From Chlamydomonas sphaeroides (lineage: Eukaryota; Chlorophyta; Chlorophyceae; Chlamydomonadales; Chlamydomonadaceae): DNA of 64,000 nt. The DNA is taken from contig BDDC01000265.1 of assembly GCA_001662425.1 (NCBI GenBank), positions 1 through 64,000 on the forward strand, written 5' to 3'. Position 1 is the stretch's first letter. Every line of letters starts with the position of its first letter. The translations under genes were made by a program, and so were the position numbers. The notes under the pieces were generated by a model, which was not told the origin of the DNA, did not search any database, and saw nothing but the letters and a program-made list of their open reading frames with translations. Shown here in pieces: positions 13,101 through 24,113 of this stretch.

Positions 13101-15399
13101 AACTCGGCCGGCTCCGTGGCGGCGGCCGCGGGCGCCGTGGGCGTCTATGTGGGCCAGCCGCACGGCGCAACGACGTCCGAGGTGCGCCGTGCCTGGGCCC
13201 TCGGAAGCGGTCCTGGCAGGTGTACGCTCTGGCCCCGTTGCCCTCGGCCCGTGCCACCCCAGCGGTGCAGGCTGCGGGATCTGCAGCGTGGGCCGGCTGC
13301 CTCCGTGCCGTGCCGCGGCTGCTGACCGCCCTGCTGCCGCCGCCTGCCCGCGCTCTCCTCCCTCGCCGCCTGCGCCACCCCCGAACTGCCGCTGTGTGCC
13401 GTTCCCTGCCCGCTGCCCTTCCTCCCCGGCGCCGCGGCCGCAGAGCGCCTGGTCGCAGCAGGAGACGCTGCTGCTGCTGGAGGGGCTGGAGCTGTTTGGC
13501 GACAACTGGGCCGAGGTGGCGGAGCATGTGGGCAGCAAGAGCCAGGTGCGGGGGGGAGGGAGGGGGAGCAAGGGGGAGCGCGCACGGACGTGGGCGCGGG
13601 AGGGGCCCGCCAGCCCCCTCGGTGCGGTGGTGGGGCTAGGCGGGGGCCGACCACCGCCGCCGCCTGCCCTCCCCGACTCGACGGCAGCCAGCGGGCCAGC
13701 TAAGACCCCTTCCCCCCGCCGCTCTGCCCTCTGCCCCGTGCCCGCGCCCACCCTGGCCCCTCCCGCTGGCCACCTCGCCCGCGCCCGGCCCTCCAGGTGT
13801 CGTGCATCCTGCACTTCCTGGCGCTGCCGCTGGAGGACGCCTTCCTGGACGACATGGAGGCGGCCGAGGGGCCGCGGGCGGGGCCGCTGCCGCTGAGCGC
13901 CACCGCGGCAGTGGCCACCACCGTGGGCGGCATCCGGCTGCAGGTGGGGACGGGGCGCGGAGGTGTGGACGAGTAAGGGAGGTGGGCGTGGATGGGGCAG
14001 GGGGAGGATGGGGCAGCGCAGGGCGAGCCTGCATGCCGCACAGGGAGAGCGGGACCTCCGCCTTCGAGTCCCTTTGGGTGATCCGCCCACGCGCCGGCCC
14101 AGCCCCACCGCCGCCAGCCTCACGCCCCATGCGCCCGTCCGCAACGCAGGCAGGCGCGGCGGCCACCCCCGCGGCGCGGCAGCGGCGTGAGGCCGCTGTG
14201 GCCGCCGCCGCCGCGGCGGCGGCCGCGGCGGGCGGCTTCAGCCCGGTCAACCCGATGTGGGACGAGGAGGTGCTGCCCTTCGCCGAGACCAACAACCCGC
14301 TCATGGCGCAGCTGGCCTTCCTGACCACCATGGTCGGGCCGCGCGTGGCGGCGGCGGCTGCGCAGCGCGCGCTCGAGGTGCGACGGCCGGCGCCCTGCTC
14401 GGGGTCGTGCTTGCGTGCGGCTGTCCGCGAACGGCGGGTGCCGGGCGGGTGCTGGTCACAGGAGGTGGCGCCTGCGTGGCCCTTGTGACGCGGCGCCATG
14501 CGCAACGCTGGTGGCGCTGGTGCTCCCTGTCCCCCAGGTGCTGTCCGAGGACCCACCGCCAGCCAAGCAAGGCACCAAGCGGTCGGCGGCGGCGGCGGCA
14601 GCTGGCGGCGCGCCGACCGAGGGCGGTGCCGCCGCCGCAGCACCAGCAGGGCCTGGCGGTGCCGCTGCCGGTCCCAAGCCGCCTGCGCCCGAAGCTGGCG
14701 GCGGCGGCGCGGCTCCCATGGACGTCGACGCCCAGCCCGCGGCGGCGGCGGCGGCACAGCCCGCGGCGGCTCCCACTGAGCCTGCCGAGCCGCCGCCGCC
14801 CACGGACCCGCTCCTGGCGCCGCTCAACCCGGCTCGTGTGCGCGCGGCGGCGGTGGCGGCGCTGGCGGCGGCGGCGGCGCGGGCCCGGGAGCTGGCGGCG
14901 GAGGCGGAGGCCGAGGTGGCGGACACCATGGCAGCCATCGTGGAGGTGGCGCTAGCCAAAGTGGGGCTGAAGGTCAAGTACCTGGAGGATGTGGAGCAGG
15001 TGCGGTGGGAAGGCGGGCGGCCGCGAGGGCCACGGGTGAAGCGCTGGCGGCAGCGCCGACGGACACCCCAGCGACGCACCTCTTCACCTCTCCCTGCCCT
15101 GCGCCCTGCCCCCCGGCATGCAGGCCCTGGATAGCGAGCGGAGCCAGCTGGAGACGGCGAGGCGAAGCCTGGAGGACCAGCGAGCCGCCGCCCGCAAGAC
15201 CCGCAGGGACCGGGCCAAGGCGGGCGACTTTGGGCCCCCGCCGCCGGTTGCTGGGCAGCCGGGAGGCGCGCCGGCAGCGCCGGGCGCGGCAGCGGCAGCG
15301 CCCATGGCGGGCGTGCCGGGGCTGCACCCGGCTGCGGTGGCGGCCCTTGCGGCTCTGCAGCAGCAGCAGCAGCGCGCGGGGGGTCCGGGAGGCCGGTAG
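7109..15399 (+). CDS. SWI3/SMARCC-type core subunit of SWI/SNF chromatin remodeller
   Basis: Scaffold subunit of a nuclear SWI/SNF (BAF-like) complex. About 19 exons start at ATG 7109 (exon 1 7109-7159, exon 2 7294-7356). Order of domains: SMARCC-type N-terminal module (VQLMQFQED at ~7540; KIDWPNPAKRKENMEILI at 8310-8650; VHWTQMPDSYDEWV at ~9290; YPRWVKDSEVYNEWMNPLDYE at 9603-9668); a ~370-residue Pro/Ala/Gln/Gly-rich linker (9670-10760) with poly-Q and GGPQLG repeats; SWIRM (IVPSYASWFSLLNFHAIER at ~11490, then 11900-12250); a ZZ-like Cys/His patch (12800-13090); SANT (WSQQETLLLLEGLELFGDNW at 13446-13510, next exon CILHFLALPLED); a NPLMAQLAFL..VGPRVAAAAA block (~14295-14360); and a coiled coil (14930-15200). 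The protein ends at TAG 15397-15399. Each block matches SMARCC1/BAF155 in order, so the identity is firm; exact borders in the linker are less sure. Confidence 0.93.
10319..10490 (+). repeat. in-frame GGPQLG repeat in SWI3 linker
   Basis: Imperfect repeats of 18-21 bp encode about seven GG(G)PQLGG-type units, directly after a CAG run (10270-10290) encoding poly-Gln. Low-complexity linker between the N-terminal module and SWIRM. Confidence 0.8.
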
Positions 15400-16453
15400 C
15401 GCGCAGGGCTGTGCCAACAAGGGCGGCGCGTGTGGGGCCCTGCGCAGGGCAAGGGGTGAAGCCGGACGCTGGGGTTGTGCGCGGCAGGGGGAAGCCGAGG
15501 GCAGGAGCGGCAGTCCCTGCTGCTGCACGCTGGCCAGGGCTGCCTCGGCGGGTACCCCATGTATAGTATCGTTGGTTTCAGAAGCACGGCAGCGCCTCCT
15601 GTGGCAGCCCACGTCGTGCCTCTCTCGCTGTGGCTGCACTCATATGCGCAGCATATGCAACAGTATGAGGCCCATTCGTGTCACCCTAACTGCGCCAGCG
15701 CCGCCTGATTGGGCTTCAGTCGTAAGCTCTTGACCAGAAGGCCACCCACTGTTACTTCACGTGTGTCACTGCACGTCGTCATGCCTGCCACTTGGCCATT
15801 ACCCCAGCACTGGGCCGGCCTAAAGCTGCAGTCATAGACCGCCTGGCACGTTGTAGCGCTTGGCTGCACACCTAGTTCAGAACCGTCCTTATCTCGCCGC
15901 ATCACCGCAACCACCGCAAGATCCGCAACCACCGCATCACCCTACCGCAACATGTGCCCGACGGTTAGGTTCGACGCCGTGCTTGCACACGCTGTGCCTG
16001 ACTGTAACCTCCAGCATCGCATTCCTGCTTGAGCGGCCGTTATTGCAAGCCGTCAACGTCGGCAACGCGAGCCCGACATGTCCCGACATGCGACACTTCC
16101 CAAGCGGTCGCGTATGTCGGGGACGTCCCTATGCCATTGATGCGCATGCGTAGAGGACCCAATGCTAACGGAGCTACTGGTGCTGCCCCCCTTCTGTCCC
16201 CTAGCAGGATGGCAGTCGACAGGTGCTCACTCGCGCAAAGACAGAACATATGCAATTCAGGACGCGATTATATAGTTATGCGCGTCGGAAGCTGTGCGTA
16301 GCGCTGCCGGCTGGCTGCCAGCTGTCTGGTCGATGGGCCCTAGGGGGTTGCATCCATTATGCTATTTAACCCTGGTCGAGCCCTTGGCGCCAACGTGAAA
16401 TGCAATAGATTGGCCCGGTACTACTACTCCTTAATAACTAGCCACCGGATCGA
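15400..16453. other. SWI3 3' UTR and HPP-gene promoter region
   Basis: No coding exon supported. TGTAA at 16003-16007 is a candidate poly(A) signal for the SWI3 gene (~600-base 3' UTR). A TATA-like TATTTAA lies near 16362-16370, about 85-90 bases before the next ATG, and may serve the HPP gene. Confidence 0.5.
16003..16007 (+). promoter_or_regulatory. candidate poly(A) signal TGTAA
   Basis: Only TGTAA noticed downstream of the SWI3 stop codon, in an AT-richer stretch; about 600 bases after the stop. Confidence 0.4.
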
Positions 16454-18958
16454 ATGGCGTCGCTATCGGCTGCGAGCACAACTTGCGGGACATGGCAGCG
16501 CCCGCGCTGTCGCCGCGCTCTTTTCGCCGCTCCTACAGCCCCACTGCGTAAACAGCGACAACTGCGAGCCGTAGCGGACCGAGCTTTCGGCGACCAAACT
16601 GCATCGGGCCCTGATTCTCTAGCTGGCCTCCTCGCCGCCTACGACACTGACGGCGACGGACGTCTGTCCTTCTCAGAGGCTGAGGCTGCCTTTGTTGCAA
16701 TGCAGGCGAGTGGGGTGTTGCAGGACCTCCTCGCCGCAACATTGCGCCGCCCGGGCCGTCGGTCGAAACCCGTGCCGCGCCAACAGCCGCCCGGTCCCAC
16801 TCCAACTCGCCTGCCTCGCAGGCCCTCCACGCCGCCTCCATGTCCACCTCTGCGCCTACCGCGGCCACCAGCTCCTCTCCGCGGCCCTCGCTTAGCTCCG
16901 CCGCAGCGCCGCAGCCCAGCGCCGCGACCACGGCCGCTCCCGCCTCTAAGCCCGCCGCCGCGCCCTCGGCGCCCGTCACGTGGGAGCTGCAGCTGCTCAA
17001 CGGCCTCCGCGACGCGCGCGAACGCAGGCAGGGCGCTGCGTCGGCCATCGCCGCGTTCGCGCTTGCCAAGTTGCGCAACAGCGGCAAGGGCCGCGTGACG
17101 CTGTCCGACGTGGTCTGGTCCTTTTGCGGTGCGCCATTCAGGGCTCGGCCAGGGAGCCATCTGCGGCAGTGCAAGAGGCTGCGGGGTTGTGGGGCGGCAA
17201 AGGCGGTGCAAGTGCGTTGGCATCGGACTTGTGCGTGGCGCGCAGGCCACCCATGCTAACACCCCCGGCTGGCACCCCCGGCCTGCCGCCGCTGTTGCCC
17301 CAGGCATGTTTTCTGCGGTGCTGGCGCTGGGCATGCTCAACCTGTACGTCAAGGCCTGGCCCGTGGTGGGCGAGTGGCACCAGCAGGTAAGCAGGGGACA
17401 CACGTGGGGGTGGGCGGGGCGGGCAGGGCTTGGGCTGGCAGCCCTGGGGATGTGTCAGTTTCTGGTCGGGTGGGGCTTGCTCTGCCTTCGCCCAACGGCG
17501 TGCTGTGGAGTTGGGGATGGCCGGGGCTCCCCTCAGCCACCTTCCCCGGCCCTGGCCCCGCGCCTGACCCCAATCCGCCCTCACTCCTCCCGCGCTGCCC
17601 CTGGCCCCCAGGGCCTGGGCCTGCTGCTGGGCTCGTTCGGCACGCTGTGCGTGCTCATCTTCGGGCGGCCCGAGGCGGAGGCGGTGCGCATCTGGAACCT
17701 GCTGGTGAGGGGGCGGGAGCGGGAGCGGATGTGGTTGGGGGGCTTGTTGGGTCCTCTGTGGCGGATAGGAGGGGGCTGGCGGCCCCTCTGGACAGGGGTC
17801 CGGGTCCAGCCAACCGCGGGCAGGGCAGGGGGCACCGCCAGGCGCTGACTGCGCGCGCCAGCGCGCCAGTGAACCCTGCACTTAACCCCGTCCCTTCCTC
17901 GTCCCTTGACGCCCGTCCCCCGTCCCCTTCTCGCCCGCACCCTGTCCCCACCCTGCCTCCCTCCCCGCGCCCGCCCTCGCCGCCGCCCCCATCCCCTAGG
18001 CCGGCCACGTGATCGCCACCGCCACCGTGCTGACGCTGCTGCACGTGCTGGGCCCCTGCGTGCTGTCGCGCTCGCTGGCCATGGCCGCCATGCTGGCCGC
18101 CATGCTGCTCACCGACTCGGTGCACCCGCCCGGCGGCGCGCTGGTGCTCATGGCGGTGGACAGCTCCGCCATCCAGCGCATGGACTGGTGGGGCTGAAGG
18201 GAGGGAGGGAGGGAGTGGTGGCGGCTGGGGTTGCTGGGGAATAGGGGCTGGGAAAGGGCGAGGAGGAGGAGGAGGAGGAGGAGAAGAAATGGAGAGGGGG
18301 CGCCGCCTAGCGGTTCGTGTTTGCCCGGCGGTTGCCCCGCAAGTTTTGCCCACTGGCCCGCAACCTCGCCCGCCCTCTGCACCCGCCCCTTGACCTTCGT
18401 CTTCCTCGTCCCCGTCCTGCTCCTCGCCCCTTGCCCCTCGCCCCTCGCCCCTCGCCCCTCGCCCCTCGCCCCTCGCCCCCAGGTGGTTCATGCTGTACCC
18501 CTCGCTCACCTACACGCTGGCGCTGCTGCTGCCGCTGGGCATCGCCGTCAACTGGCTCAAGCGCAACATCAAGTGGGTGGCGGACGAGGCGGGGGCTCCT
18601 GGTGGGGGCCCGTGGCCCTGAGGTTGGGCGGCCGGGCTGGGCCTGGGGGCAACGGGGCTGAGGGGCGGGGCCCATGGCTGATGTGGAGGCGCCGTGTCCA
18701 CATAGCTGCGTGCACGCAGCGCGTTGGGGACGCACAGCTCCGAGCCCAGCACACCCTCGGGGACCCCATTGCGCTGCTGGCTCAGCTCTGCGGCCCCTTT
18801 GCTTCGTGCGCAGGTTTGACTTCCCCGCCTCGTGGACCTCCGCCACGCCGCCCTCCTCGCCCGCGCGCGGCGCCTCGGGGGCCTCCCCCGCCGGCCCCTC
18901 CTCGCCCTTCTCGCCTCCCGGCTCGCCGCCCACCGGCCTGCGCCCCAAGATGGCCTGA
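16454..18958 (+). CDS. EF-hand + HPP-family membrane protein, probably plastid envelope
   Basis: Seven exons: 16454-16705, 16822-~17128, ~17306-17385, ~17612-17704, 18001-~18186, ~18482-18572 and ~18814-18958. The first ~45 residues are Ser/Ala/Arg-rich and acid-free, like a chloroplast transit peptide. Residues 64-75 form a canonical EF-hand loop (D-x-D-x-D-G-x-L-x-x-x-E). After a Ser/Ala linker the HPP family (PF04982-like) follows: TWELQLLNGLRDA, hydrophobic segments, GLGLLLGSFGTLCVLIFGRP, GHVIATATVLTLLHVLGP, MLLTDSVHPPGGALVLMAVD (family hallmark HPPGGA) and WFMLYPSLTYTLALLLPLGI. It ends in a Ser/Pro tail. Some plant and cyanobacterial HPP proteins have been linked to nitrite transport; a Ca2+-regulated plastid anion transporter is inference. 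Intron 1 uses a GC donor (CAG|GCGAGT), which keeps phase 0. Confidence 0.85.
18433..18478. repeat. (GCCCCTC)n heptamer repeat at an intron 3' end
   Basis: Six exact heptamers run up to the CCCCCAG acceptor of the penultimate HPP-gene exon, forming a pure pyrimidine-rich tract broken only by G. A GA-rich (GAG)n tract sits at 18250-18290 in the same intron. Confidence 0.85.
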
Positions 18959-20378
18959 GCGCCTGGCGGCCCTTGCTGTCCGTGCAGCTGGCTGGGGCTG
19001 GCGCGGCGGTGGCTGGGGCTGGGGCTGTGACCCAACCGAGCGAGAGGATCAGGCCTGGTACCGGTAGCGTCGGCTGGTACGCCTGGAGCAGTGTGTGGTC
19101 TCTGGGGATGCGAATGCCGGTGAAGATGCCAGGTGTGGGCCAGGAATGGAAAACGTGAGCAGGGTGAGAGCAGACTAGCAGGCGGCAGAGCCCGCGCGCC
19201 TCGAGCGGGGTGAGCGGCAGGCTGCGGCGTGCTGGTTGGGGCGCCGGTGCGGCCAGCACGGGGTTAGCAGGACCGGGGCTAGTCTTGCGAGTGGCACATA
19301 ACTCTAGGGCCAATGACATGCTGCAATACGCACGCATTGTGCGGCGGGACTAGCATGCTGTATTTCATCTTGCTGACGTCGCCCCCTGTGCGAGCATGGG
19401 ACAGGCAGGGCAGCTGCGGGTGGGGGAGGGGCAGGACGTGACATCTGGAGGCGGGGCCCGGTACGGTATGCGTATATGGTGGTGTGCGCTTGCCTGGGAG
19501 CTCACGTGACCAACGGACGAGGGCGTATGTGAGGCATGGGTGCATGCGGGGGAGGGCGCATGCGGGCGCTGCGGGTGCTCCCCTGCGAGGGCCTTGGCGC
19601 CCTACATGAATGCGCCCAGCCCTGGTATGGCGTACGATGCATGTAAGCAGGGCGAACAGCGTTGTGCTGGCGGCTGCGCGTTTTCCGAAGAACCAGTGAT
19701 GCCACAATGACGGCGACTGGCGCACAAGGATGGGGCAGCGAACCCTGCCTCGTGGGCGGCCCTCAAGTGACCATGTTTCGCCGGCGATGCCCGGGCAGCG
19801 GCCAGTTGCCACCCGGCGCGCCACGGTGGGGCTCAGAATGCGAGCTTAGCAGTCAGGCATACTCTGTACTCGGGTGACCAGAAGCCGCCGAGCACACCCG
19901 CTCCCAACCTCACATGCGCGCTGTCGAGGAGGCGCTTCATGTCGTCACAACTTGGCCCATCATCAGTGCACAGTCACAGCTATCCAGTTCGGATCCAGTG
20001 CTCCGGTCACACGCCAATTCACGTCCTGCCATGCGCGCGCCTAGCTCTTGCGCGCCACTACCGTTATGCGATGTCTCCGCTGCGCCAACCGCTCACGTGC
20101 AGTCAACCGCTCCTGCGGCTCTTCCCAGCTGCAGTGCTATGCATCGAGGTCACAGGGCACACTCAGCACACCAGTACGACACATTCCGCAGATCACGGTC
20201 ACATGTTTTGCCATTCGTTTGCGCTCACCACTGGCTCTCCGCACACCGCCGCTCCACGCTCACACGCAGCCTGCCATCCTTCTGCCACCATCGCCACCCA
20301 CCGCGCCTCACAGCGCCCCACGCGTCACCCCCGTCGACCTCGCGGCCCCCCAGCGCCGCGCACTCCCTGCTCCATGCG
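18959..20378. other. convergent intergenic region, 3' UTRs
   Basis: Lies between the stops of the HPP gene (+) and the membrane-protein gene (-). TGTAA at 19642-19646 could end the HPP transcript. I see no coding exon, RNA gene or repeat family. Confidence 0.5.
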
Positions 20379-23308
20379 CTACGAGTGCAGCCCGCCCGGC
20401 CCCAGCGCCCCGCCGCCCGGCCCCGCGGGGCCCGCCGCCACGCAGTAGGTGAGCAGCCCCGGCACCAGCGCGCAGAAGAAGGCCACCAGCTGCCGCAGGC
20501 AGGGTTGAAGGGGGGGAGGGGCGAGCAGCCGGCAGCAGCGGGCTATCAGAGAAAGGCACAAGGGTGTAGCCGCGGGACCAGGAGAGGCAGCCACCACAGG
20601 GGCGGAGGGTAGCGAGGCACAGGGAGGCGAGTGGGGGCACGCGGCGCCAGCGGCGAGCATGCGGGGGGTGTGGGCGTCCATCCATGGCGGCGGCCGCACC
20701 TGGTCGGGTCGGTAGCCGCCGCTGTCGGTGGCCGTGAAGCCCGCTATCCAGATGCTGGCCATGGACAACGTGAAGGCGGAGCCAAACACCACATCGCTGC
20801 GCGGGCGGGGGCGGGGGCGGTGGAGTGGGGTTGAAGGGACTCCGGGTGGGTGTGCGCACGAGAAAGGGCTGCGGGACCACGGCCCCTCATGCACACCCCT
20901 TGCCTTGCCCCGCCGGCTGCCCCCGCGCCCCGCATGCTGCCGCAGCCCGCAGGCCCTGTGTCTGCAAGGCCCTGGCCCCTCACCGGAAGCGTATGAGCAG
21001 CAGCAGCGCCACCGCGGTGGACAGCACCAGCGACACGCAGCCCGCGGTCAGCGCAAACTGGCGGGCAGGGAAGGCAGGGCCAGGGGGCGGCGGGGGGCAG
21101 GTGATGCGGGACCGCCGCGGTCCGCGGCTAGGTAGAAGAAGCCCACTCGGCCTGCCCACCCGCCCAGCCCCACCCACGGCCTCCCGTATGCCGCCCGCTT
21201 CTGCCACGGCCCCCTGCGGCGGTACCCACGTCCAGCCCGCCGCCTGCTTCTCTGCCTCTGCCTCTCTGCCTCTCTGCCTCTCTGCTCCACCCCTCGCCTC
21301 GCCCCCCCCCCCGCCCGGCCGCACCTGCTGCGAGCCCGTGAGCACGGTGACCGCCACCGCCACGGCGTGGCAGTGCAGCACCAGCAGCCAGCCGGTGGCC
21401 ACAGAGGTGGGGTGCAGGAACAGCAGGTAGCCCAGAGCCGACACGCCTGGGGGCCCGAAGGGGGCCGAGCGGGGGAGGGCGGAAGAGGTGGAGAGGGCCG
21501 CGCGAGCGAGGAGCTGTAGGAAGCGCGAGAGGCAGCCGGACACCCGCCAGCATCCTACGCCCCTGCCCCCTCCCCTGCCCCAGCCCCAGCCCGGCCCCTC
21601 ACCCTCGTGCCCCTCTGCCTGCAGCTCCGCGTGCAGGTCGGGCAGCACCCACGCCAGGCGCGCCATGAGCGCCAGCGCCGACAGCAGCCCCGCCAGCGAG
21701 AAGAGCGGCGCCAGCGCCAGGCCCGCGGGCGAGGCGGCTGCGTGCAGCACCATCCACAGCGTGTCGCAGTACCACAGGATCTGCCACGTGTGGCCTGGGG
21801 GACAGGGAGGGGGCAGGTGGGAGGCAGCAGGAGCAGCGTAGTGTGTGGGGCAGGGGAGCACGACCGGGTGCGGACAGGCGCATGGGGTTCTTATGGCCAG
21901 CGGCAGGAGGCGCAGCCGCCATACCCCGCTGCCCCAGCGCCATCCGCTCACCGATGTGACCCAGCAGCCCCTCCTTCCACCCCTTGCTCTCCACCAGGTT
22001 CTGCACCGCCACCGCCAGGCCCCACAGGAACAGCGCCATGTCGCGGATGTGGTAGGCCCAGCTGGGGGTGCGGGTTGGGAGGAGGGAGGGTGGGGGAAGG
22101 TAAGAGGGAGGGGCGCAGCGGGAAAAACAAATTGGCAAGAGGATGTATCGCTGTGTGAATGGCAGACCACAGAGCGCAATTGCACGCACGCCGCCGAAGG
22201 CGAGCGAGGGGCGCCGAGGGAGGGAGCAGGAAGGGGCACCGAAGGAGTAAAGCGCTAGCTTCACAAGCCCCCCAAGTGTGGCGGGGGTGGGGTAAGGGTA
22301 CGAGGGTGAGTGTCTGCTGGCTGCCTGCCGGCGGGCGGGCCTGCATGCATGCAGCGTGCCCCCTGGCCCCACCTGGCGGGTGTCAGTATGGGCCCATACT
22401 TGGCATCCACCTGGGTCACCGTCTGGCGGTGAAAGGGGGAGGAGGGGGAGGAGGGCACGTGGAGGGGTGTGTCAGGGAGGGGAGAGGAGAGGAGGGGAGG
22501 GGACTGCACGCGCCTGCCGCTGGGCCTCCAAACCGCCCGCCGCCGACCGCACCTACCTGCCACACGGCCCCCGAATTCACGAGCACGTTGACTGAGAACA
22601 TGATAAAAAAGACGAGCGTGTTGGTGATGTGCAGCCTGCGGGTTGGGGAGGCAGGCGTGTGGAGGGGTGCGGAAGGGGGAGTTGGGGCAGGAGCGCGGGG
22701 GCGGCAGGCAGCGGCTGGCCAGCAGGCCGCGCCAGGCCGCGGCAGCATATTGTACGGGCTGAGGAAGGGATGCGGCCAAGTGCGAGGTGGCAGGTTCGAG
22801 CATCTTGTGCAGGCGCTGGGGGGGTCCGTAACGGTCCGACGGTGCTTCGGTGCGACGAGGGCTGTTGCGCAGGAGGTGAGTCGCGGCGGGGGCGGGGGGG
22901 TGCGCTGCCGCAAGCCCTTACTGCTCACCAGCTGACGTCCCGGGAGAGGAAAGGCAAGGACCAGATGGACGGCCTGGCTCGCCGCGCCGGGGGCTGCTCG
23001 GTTGCTGTTGAGGCTGTGGTGGAGGTGCGCGATGAGCGTGTCGGAGAGTCGGGCCCGCCCGGGGCAGTGTCTGCCACCAGGCCCCGTCGCTCGTCATCAT
23101 GCTCCGGGCCCGCAGCTGCCGGAAGCGTTGCTAGCGCTGGCGCCTCGTCGACTGGCCGCTGCTCGCCTTCACGCAAAGTAGCGACGAGGGCTACTTCCCG
23201 CAGCACACCGCTGGTAGACGGGCCGGGGTCAGCGCTAGCATCTGTTGCTGCTGGGCGTAGCGGTGTGTTTTCCGCGCTCTCGTCCTCGCCTTGCTGCGGT
23301 GCTGGCAT
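20379..23308 (-). CDS. polytopic membrane protein, unknown; weakly TspO-like
   Basis: Nine exons (22929-23308, 22557-22635, 22373-22422, 21952-22061, 21603-21794, 21325-21446, 20984-21057, 20700-20796, 20379-20489) sum to 1215 nt, i.e. 404 residues with every splice phase consistent. ATG at 23308 follows no earlier in-frame ATG. The first ~125 residues are hydrophilic, Pro/Ala/Glu-rich and probably cytosolic. About eight or nine hydrophobic segments follow, among them HITNTLVFFIMFSVNVLV, WAYHIRDMALFLWGLAVAV, ILWYCDTLWMVLHAAAS, FALTAGCVSLVLSTAVALL and ending LVAFFCALVPGLLTYCVAAG. The stretch VNVLVNSG...KYGPILTPARWAYHIRD resembles the N-terminal part of TspO/tryptophan-rich-sensory-like eukaryotic proteins (N...KY..I.TPA.WAF.I), but this is weak. 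No substrate can be named. Confidence 0.8.
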
Positions 23309-24113
23309 GGGGCTAGACAAGTCATGCGCGGTCCGCGCAGGGCGTCACACCGCCATAGGAGCAGAGCCTAAGTCTTGAAACACTTCAAATGAGGTGCAGC
23401 AATGCGACCGAAACAGTTAAAGAGCAAAGCAGAGCAAAAGCAAGAAGATGGAGAACGTGGCTGTGGCTTGAACAGTCAAGTATCAACATGCAAGAAAGGC
23501 GTCCAATGTTGTATAGGGGTATCAGAACACGTCGCTAGCGCATAGCGAACACGAGCCGTTGACGGCACGCGTCGGCACGCGCCTTCCCCGGCCTCGCCCC
23601 CCATGCTGCAAAGGGTTCTCACGGCGAGGGGGCCTGCGGTATGAGCACTCCGTGGCTTTAGTGCTCTGCAAGTCATTATCTATGGCATCTACTTCTTGCT
23701 GGTCTCAAACACGTGAATGAGGACCGCTCGAGGCTCGAGGGTCGACTGGTCCTGCGTCGCTGCCCTACCATCAGGGCTGACTATGTCACACATGGCCCCG
23801 CCTAGTCTTTTGTTTGGGGCTGCCGGACAGTGTCCCTTCACCCGGACATGGACGGGGTGCGCTTGCATAGTAGAAATGGCGGGCACCCCTCCCCCCGGCC
23901 CGGAGGCGTGCGGGAGGCGATGGTTGCAGGTGGCTGCGGCGCTGGGCCCGCCCCGGCCCCCCCTATCAGAACGAGCTTGATCCAACAGCTTGCCTCTGCT
24001 GCGGCGTCGACAGTAGCAGCATGGTAACCCACGGCACGTAAATTGCCCATGGTCGTACTCGCCCTCCGCTCACTCGACTCGACGCACACCACGGCCAGCG
24101 CGCGGCCCAGTAA
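23309..24113. other. intergenic; 5' of membrane-protein gene and 3' UTR of H3-tail-like gene
   Basis: Both flanking genes are on the minus strand. The stretch is AT-richer near 23330-23480, likely promoter of the membrane-protein gene. No coding exon, RNA gene or clear TTACA (minus-strand TGTAA) was seen. Confidence 0.5.

Noticed and set aside
22780..22820. GGTTCGA-containing segment resembling a tRNA T-loop
   Set aside because: No matching acceptor stem or anticodon arm could be built around it; it lies in an intron of the membrane-protein gene.
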